Under the pieces are notes generated by a model. It had not been told where the DNA came from and searched no databases. It was given only the letters and a program-made list of their open reading frames with translations. From contig NZ_JAKMCR010000001.1 of the NCBI RefSeq assembly GCF_022662175.1, positions 1,116,001 to 1,180,000 on the forward strand: DNA of 64,000 nt, given 5' to 3'. The DNA is from Aestuariivivens marinum (GTDB lineage: Bacteria > Bacteroidota > Bacteroidia > Flavobacteriales > Flavobacteriaceae). This document shows, piece by piece, positions 60,652 through 64,000 of this stretch; position 1 is the first letter of the stretch; each line of letters starts with the position of its first letter. The translations under genes and the position numbers were made by a program.

Positions 60652-60681
60652 AAAAAAGGTGAATTATGTAATTCACCTTTT
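60652..60681 (-). terminator. Terminator of the methyltransferase gene
   Basis: AAAAAAGGTGAATTA and its exact complement TAATTCACCTTTTTT are separated by two bases, with A/T runs on both strands. It directly adjoins the stop codon of the gene at 60682. Confidence 0.85.
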
Positions 60682-61299
60682 TTATTTAATTTCAGAACTA
60701 CCCCAAAAATTAAAGCTTGCCGGTTTCCAACCAGGAATGTACATTGTTTCCATATTAATAATCTTAAAGCCGTTATTTTTTATTATAGAAGGAATATCTT
60801 TATTAAGTGTACATCCTCCACCTAACTTTTTCCAAATTGGATTAATGTAGTTTTGCCACTTTTGAACAGATTTATCTGGAGCTTTACCATGTTCACAAAA
60901 GAGTAATTTTCCATTAGGCTTAATTACCCTCCTAATTTCATTGAATGCCTTGGAGACATCAGGGATGCTACATAATGTATATGTAATTACTACGTAATCA
61001 AAGCTATTATTATCAACTGGAATATTCTCAGCTATCGCCTTAATAAAATTAAACTCAAAAGGTAAGCTTTTTACATCAAATTTGTTCTGATTCCAGATTT
61101 CAATCGAAGGGTCAATTGCAGTAAGGTGTTTTACATTGGTTTTGTCATAAAACGGTAAATTTAAGCCTGAACCTATACCTATTTCTAATACATTCCCATG
61201 GGCAAGGGGTATTATTTTTTCTCTTTGTTTTCTTGTCGGCTTTTGCCTGCAAGCCCAATCAACTACCTTAGGAAGTATGTGTTTATCGTATAGTCCCAT
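60682..61299 (-). CDS. Class I SAM-dependent methyltransferase
   Basis: A 205-aa protein from the ATG giving MGLYDKHILPKVVDWACRQ, the usual start in this family (an ATG 7 codons upstream is possible). SAM motif I is VLEIGIGSGLNLPFY; also AIDPSIEIW, YTLCSIPDVSKAFNEIRRV and LLFCEHGKAP. It is related to phospholipid or thiol methyltransferases; substrate unknown. Confidence 0.88.
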   Translation of the reverse strand: MGLYDKHILPKVVDWACRQKPTRKQREKIIPLAHGNVLEIGIGSGLNLPFYDKTNVKHLTAIDPSIEIWNQNKFDVKSLPFEFNFIKAIAENIPVDNNSFDYVVITYTLCSIPDVSKAFNEIRRVIKPNGKLLFCEHGKAPDKSVQKWQNYINPIWKKLGGGCTLNKDIPSIIKNNGFKIINMETMYIPGWKPASFNFWGSSEIK

Positions 61300-61697
61300 T
61301 TTATTAAAATACAAAAACATTACTTCATGGGCAAGAGTGTTATTAGAAATGAATTGTTTTATAAGATTATAAATTAAAGATATGTCCTGCCCCGAACCAT
61401 TGATGGAGAATTGTCAAGGCACTTATATTTGGTAAAGTAGTTTAGAAATAGACTCGATATAAGATTTTCCTAATTAAGGGAACCTTTTGTTATGTTCAAA
61501 TTTCATAAGATATTTTATACTAGCCATTCAAATTAATGACATGATTAATATCATTTTAAGAAATAAATTAAATGGTTAAATTTTTAGTTTAAAATAGCAA
61601 ACTTTAGAAACAAAGCCTATTAGTTAATGAAAAACTTACGGCAATAAGTCTAAGATTGTATTGTTTAAAAAAGTATTAAATAATAAACCACTAGGGG
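61300..61697. other. Intergenic region
   Basis: About 380-400 AT-rich bp between divergent genes. No gene, repeat or clear promoter is supported. Confidence 0.35.
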
Positions 61698-62954
61698 ATG
61701 GAAAAGTCACATTGCATATTCATAATAATCATCATGGTATGTCTAGCTTCCTGGGCTCAACCAGTAAATACCAGTGATCAAATGAAAAGTATTGAAATCA
61801 AATTATTTAAAGCCAGTGTTGTTAATGGTCAGGTTAAGAAGGGTGAACCCATTTATAAAATCAAGCCTAGGTACCCCATTAGTGGTGATTTTAATACTGG
61901 TAAGATTGAATATGATAGAAATGGACTTATAAAAGACATATATTATCCAAATAATAAAGGGGAATATCATTTAAAGGAAAACTATGACTACAATGAAAAT
62001 AATCAGGTAGTTAAAGCCAAGATGACGATGCTTGAATTAAATGATAGTATTGTATTAAGAATATCATACGATTCTTTGGGTAGAATTGAAAAAACAAGAT
62101 GGAATAAACATGCTGTGCCATTAAAAGGGTGGTTGAATAATTTGTTTTATAAATATTGGAGTAAGGATCTTACTGATGAAGATTATCAGAGATACTATCT
62201 TTCCAATAATGACAGCCTTAATCATACAATAGAAACTGAATTTGAGGATATAGCTCCATTAAACAATCATCATTTCGAATTACTGGATACACAGGGTAAT
62301 GTATTAAGGGAAAAGTATATGTATATAGATACCACCCAATTAGGCCCTTTACATCCAAAAACTATTGATACAATAACGATACAATGGGAATATCAATATA
62401 TAGACAATGGCCTTTTAAGCGAGGAAAAAAAGAGTATTGAGAAAAAGTCTTTAGAAAAAGGTTTGCCTCCTATTAGATCCTATGACAAAAGGATTATTAC
62501 TTTGAATTACAAGTATATTGATGACAACAAAGTTAAAGAGGAAATAAAGACGGTTGAACAGATGCCGAGTAAAACAGGATTCTTGAAAATTAAAGGGAGT
62601 GTTAAAACCTTTAAAAGAGTACATGATTATTTGGACAATAGTAAAAAACACATGATTTATACATATGATGATAAGGGTGATGTGGAGTATACCATTACAG
62701 AAGTTTATAGTATGGATGAAAAATTAGTTGAATATACCGAAGATTGGGGAAAGCGAAAATCAATAGATATGTATAATGAAAAAGGGAATCATACGGTCCA
62801 TACAGTATATAGAAAAAACAAAAAGATATCAGAATCAACGGCCAAATATACTTATAATGAACATGGGGATTGGGTAGAGTGTGTTCTTTTTGATAGCCAA
62901 AAGAACGACCCCATATATATTATTGCTGAAAGGACCATAGAGTATTATAATTAG
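61698..62954 (+). CDS. Secreted YD-like repeat protein
   Basis: A 418-aa protein with a signal peptide (cleavage near SWAQ) and repeated YD/RHS-like segments (KIEYDRNGLIKDIYYPN, ENYDYNENNQVVKAKM, RISYDSLGRIEKT, IYTYDDKGDVEYTI, KYTYNEHGDWVECV). No RHS core or toxin tip and no T9SS domain. Probably a periplasmic or surface protein; function unknown. Confidence 0.68.
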   Translation: MEKSHCIFIIIIMVCLASWAQPVNTSDQMKSIEIKLFKASVVNGQVKKGEPIYKIKPRYPISGDFNTGKIEYDRNGLIKDIYYPNNKGEYHLKENYDYNENNQVVKAKMTMLELNDSIVLRISYDSLGRIEKTRWNKHAVPLKGWLNNLFYKYWSKDLTDEDYQRYYLSNNDSLNHTIETEFEDIAPLNNHHFELLDTQGNVLREKYMYIDTTQLGPLHPKTIDTITIQWEYQYIDNGLLSEEKKSIEKKSLEKGLPPIRSYDKRIITLNYKYIDDNKVKEEIKTVEQMPSKTGFLKIKGSVKTFKRVHDYLDNSKKHMIYTYDDKGDVEYTITEVYSMDEKLVEYTEDWGKRKSIDMYNEKGNHTVHTVYRKNKKISESTAKYTYNEHGDWVECVLFDSQKNDPIYIIAERTIEYYN

Positions 62955-62997
62955 AGTTTAGTACCTTATTATCTGAGGTCTACATAGGACTTAACCT

Positions 62998-63333
62998 TTA
63001 CATTAAAATGTGTTTTAGACCTCGATGGATATTTTGCTTTAATGCATTATACCCATTATTAACTTCAATCACTTCTTGCATGTCATTGAAGAGATTTTCT
63101 AGCTCATTGTTTGAATAATTATATTCATCAATTGAATCTTTTATTTTTTGAATTATTTGATAATCATTATACTTATTCATTTCGCAATTAATTTTATCTA
63201 AACTTTCAATTTTAGTTTTACGTTTAATAAACTCTGCTTCTTGATTTGAAAGTTTAAAATCTCCTTTAGCACAATAGGTTAATATATATGCATTTAGCTG
63301 ATTCTTATTCAATGCATTTTTAAAAGTTTTCAT
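62998..63333 (-). CDS. Small hypothetical helical protein
   Basis: A 111-aa protein from the ATG at 63333 (MKTFKNALNKNQLNAYILTYCAKGDFKLSNQEAEFIKRKTKIE); the longer frame from 63378 overlaps the neighbouring gene by about 60 bp. All-helical and charged; not recognised. It overlaps the upstream gene by 14 bp. Confidence 0.55.
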   Translation of the reverse strand: MKTFKNALNKNQLNAYILTYCAKGDFKLSNQEAEFIKRKTKIESLDKINCEMNKYNDYQIIQKIKDSIDEYNYSNNELENLFNDMQEVIEVNNGYNALKQNIHRGLKHILM

Positions 63334-63604
63334 GATGTGGTGTTTTAGTTGTTTTATTAATTGAATATAGCCAGGCATAAAATAATTTCTCGGCTCGCTG
63401 TTCTTTTTTTATTTCTTTGATAAGGTCTTGTCTTGAGCCTTTTTTTCTATGATAGACAATTTGTTGGTTAGCTGAGTCAAAAATAAAAATGTGTTTGCTG
63501 TCCAAGTAGTTACGTATCTTATCTGATAAGTTATAATTCTTACATTCCCTCGCCTCTTCACGTATTGCAATAAGTTCATCTATATATCTATTTTCAAAAT
63601 CCAT
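63320..63604 (-). CDS. Small protein resembling the CysRS C-terminal domain
   Basis: A 94-aa protein. Residues 6-55 (YIDELIAIREEARECKNYNLSDKIRNYLDSKHIFIFDS) align with the C-terminal end of cysteinyl-tRNA synthetase (pattern IxxLIxxRxxARxxKxxxxSDxIRxxL). It has no catalytic domain. It may be a free-standing tRNA- or protein-binding piece. It lies 11 bp after the acyl-CoA dehydrogenase gene. Confidence 0.65.
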   Translation of the reverse strand: MDFENRYIDELIAIREEARECKNYNLSDKIRNYLDSKHIFIFDSANQQIVYHRKKGSRQDLIKEIKKEQRAEKLFYAWLYSINKTTKTPHHENF

Positions 63605-63615
63605 AATTTAATTAG

Positions 63616-64000
63616 TTAGATTATTTTAGAGTTAATTATGCGTTCACCAGTAAAAGCATATTGTTCCCATTTAGGTAAAGGATGAAAAGGGGAAGCTTGT
63701 ACATCCCTAAACAAACGTTCCAGGATATTAGATCTGTAGAAACTTTGTCCACCTATGGCTTCCATGGCATACGCCACAGTTTTCTTGGTATTTTCACCTA
63801 CATTGGTTTTATGAGAGAGCATATCAATGGTGATGGCCTCACTAGGGGTAAAATTTAATCCGTTTGTTAGGTAATACATCGCTTTCCATTCGGTTTGAGC
63901 ACTTAATAACACATTATTTAGTCTACCAATAAGTATAGCTATATGCTTTTGGTTTCTATGGTAAGTTTTGCCTTTTGTAATAGCAATTTCCTTTGCTTTT
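63616..64000 (-). CDS. Acyl-CoA dehydrogenase family protein (3' part only)
   Basis: The frame runs off the window with no start (upstream codons continue as KAKEIAITKGKTYHRNQKHIAILIGRLNNV). The visible 128 residues contain the C-terminal helical-bundle signature AMEAIGGQSFYRSNILERLFRDVQASPFHPLP, a flavin-dependent acyl-CoA dehydrogenase C-terminus of the kind with HP in the FAD-binding loop. Substrate cannot be judged. Confidence 0.8.
   Translation of the reverse strand, partial: KAKEIAITKGKTYHRNQKHIAILIGRLNNVLLSAQTEWKAMYYLTNGLNFTPSEAITIDMLSHKTNVGENTKKTVAYAMEAIGGQSFYRSNILERLFRDVQASPFHPLPKWEQYAFTGERIINSKII

Noticed and set aside
60635-60850. 71-aa reading frame on the plus strand
   Set aside because: It is antisense to the methyltransferase and spans its terminator.

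Overview
The window looks like a chromosome segment of a marine-type member of the Flavobacteriaceae (Bacteroidota). Four things point there: low-GC DNA, promoters with the Bacteroidota -7 box TAnnTTTG rather than E. coli -10 boxes, secreted proteins carrying C-terminal type IX secretion (T9SS) sorting domains, and a DnaE with a fused N-terminal DEDDh exonuclease. No operon-wide Shine-Dalgarno signal is visible.

Region 1 (1-5.8 kb) is core: a membrane cytochrome with leucine-rich repeats, trmN6, rimM, rpsP, a lactonase-like beta-propeller and two DUF2383-like helical-bundle genes. Region 2 (5.9-15.6 kb) is an eleven-gene electron-transfer cluster on the minus strand. It holds two copies of a [4x(4Fe-4S) protein, NrfD-type membrane protein, Ig-like membrane-anchored protein] module, two monoheme cytochromes, a hexaheme lipoprotein, a DUF5777 barrel and a small Tat-signal protein. 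No molybdopterin catalytic subunit is present. The cluster splits into two transcription units, each preceded by the same dyad ATGAC-N4-GTCAT at the same distance from a -7 box. Region 3 (15.9-22.7 kb) is core again: dnaE, trxA, a ClpP paralogue, a DUF58 protein and tRNA-Asp.

Region 4 (22,715-50,307) is an integrated island in the 3' end of tRNA-Asp, bounded by a perfect 26-bp direct repeat. It has a tyrosine integrase at its right end and matching integrase arm-type repeats about 140 bp inside each end. Its cargo is defence and DNA transactions. One compact run of eight genes reads hsdM-hsdS-mcrB-mcrC-hsdR-TIR-RES-kinase, so a McrBC system sits inside a type I restriction operon and is followed by three effector-like genes. 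Next come a Nudix hydrolase, an SRA domain fused to a GreA/GreB C-terminal-like domain, an SRAP protein, and a self-cleaving LexA/CI-like repressor divergent from a second DnaE and a Y-family polymerase (an inducible-mutagenesis type cassette). A RadC-like protein, three small secreted proteins, an XRE regulator, a RepA-like ATPase and an Xis-like protein complete it. No relaxase or conjugation genes are visible.

Region 5 (50.3-about 60.4 kb) appears to be older accretion at the same tRNA. Three further copies of a hairpin-rich tRNA-flank module (50.36, 53.80 and 60.33 kb) and a frameshifted integrase remnant (54.94 kb) punctuate it. Its genes encode T9SS-exported proteins, beta-barrels, a lipoprotein and a hybrid one-component-type histidine kinase. 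Region 6 (60.7-64 kb) carries a methyltransferase, unidentified small genes and the 3' part of an acyl-CoA dehydrogenase running off the window.
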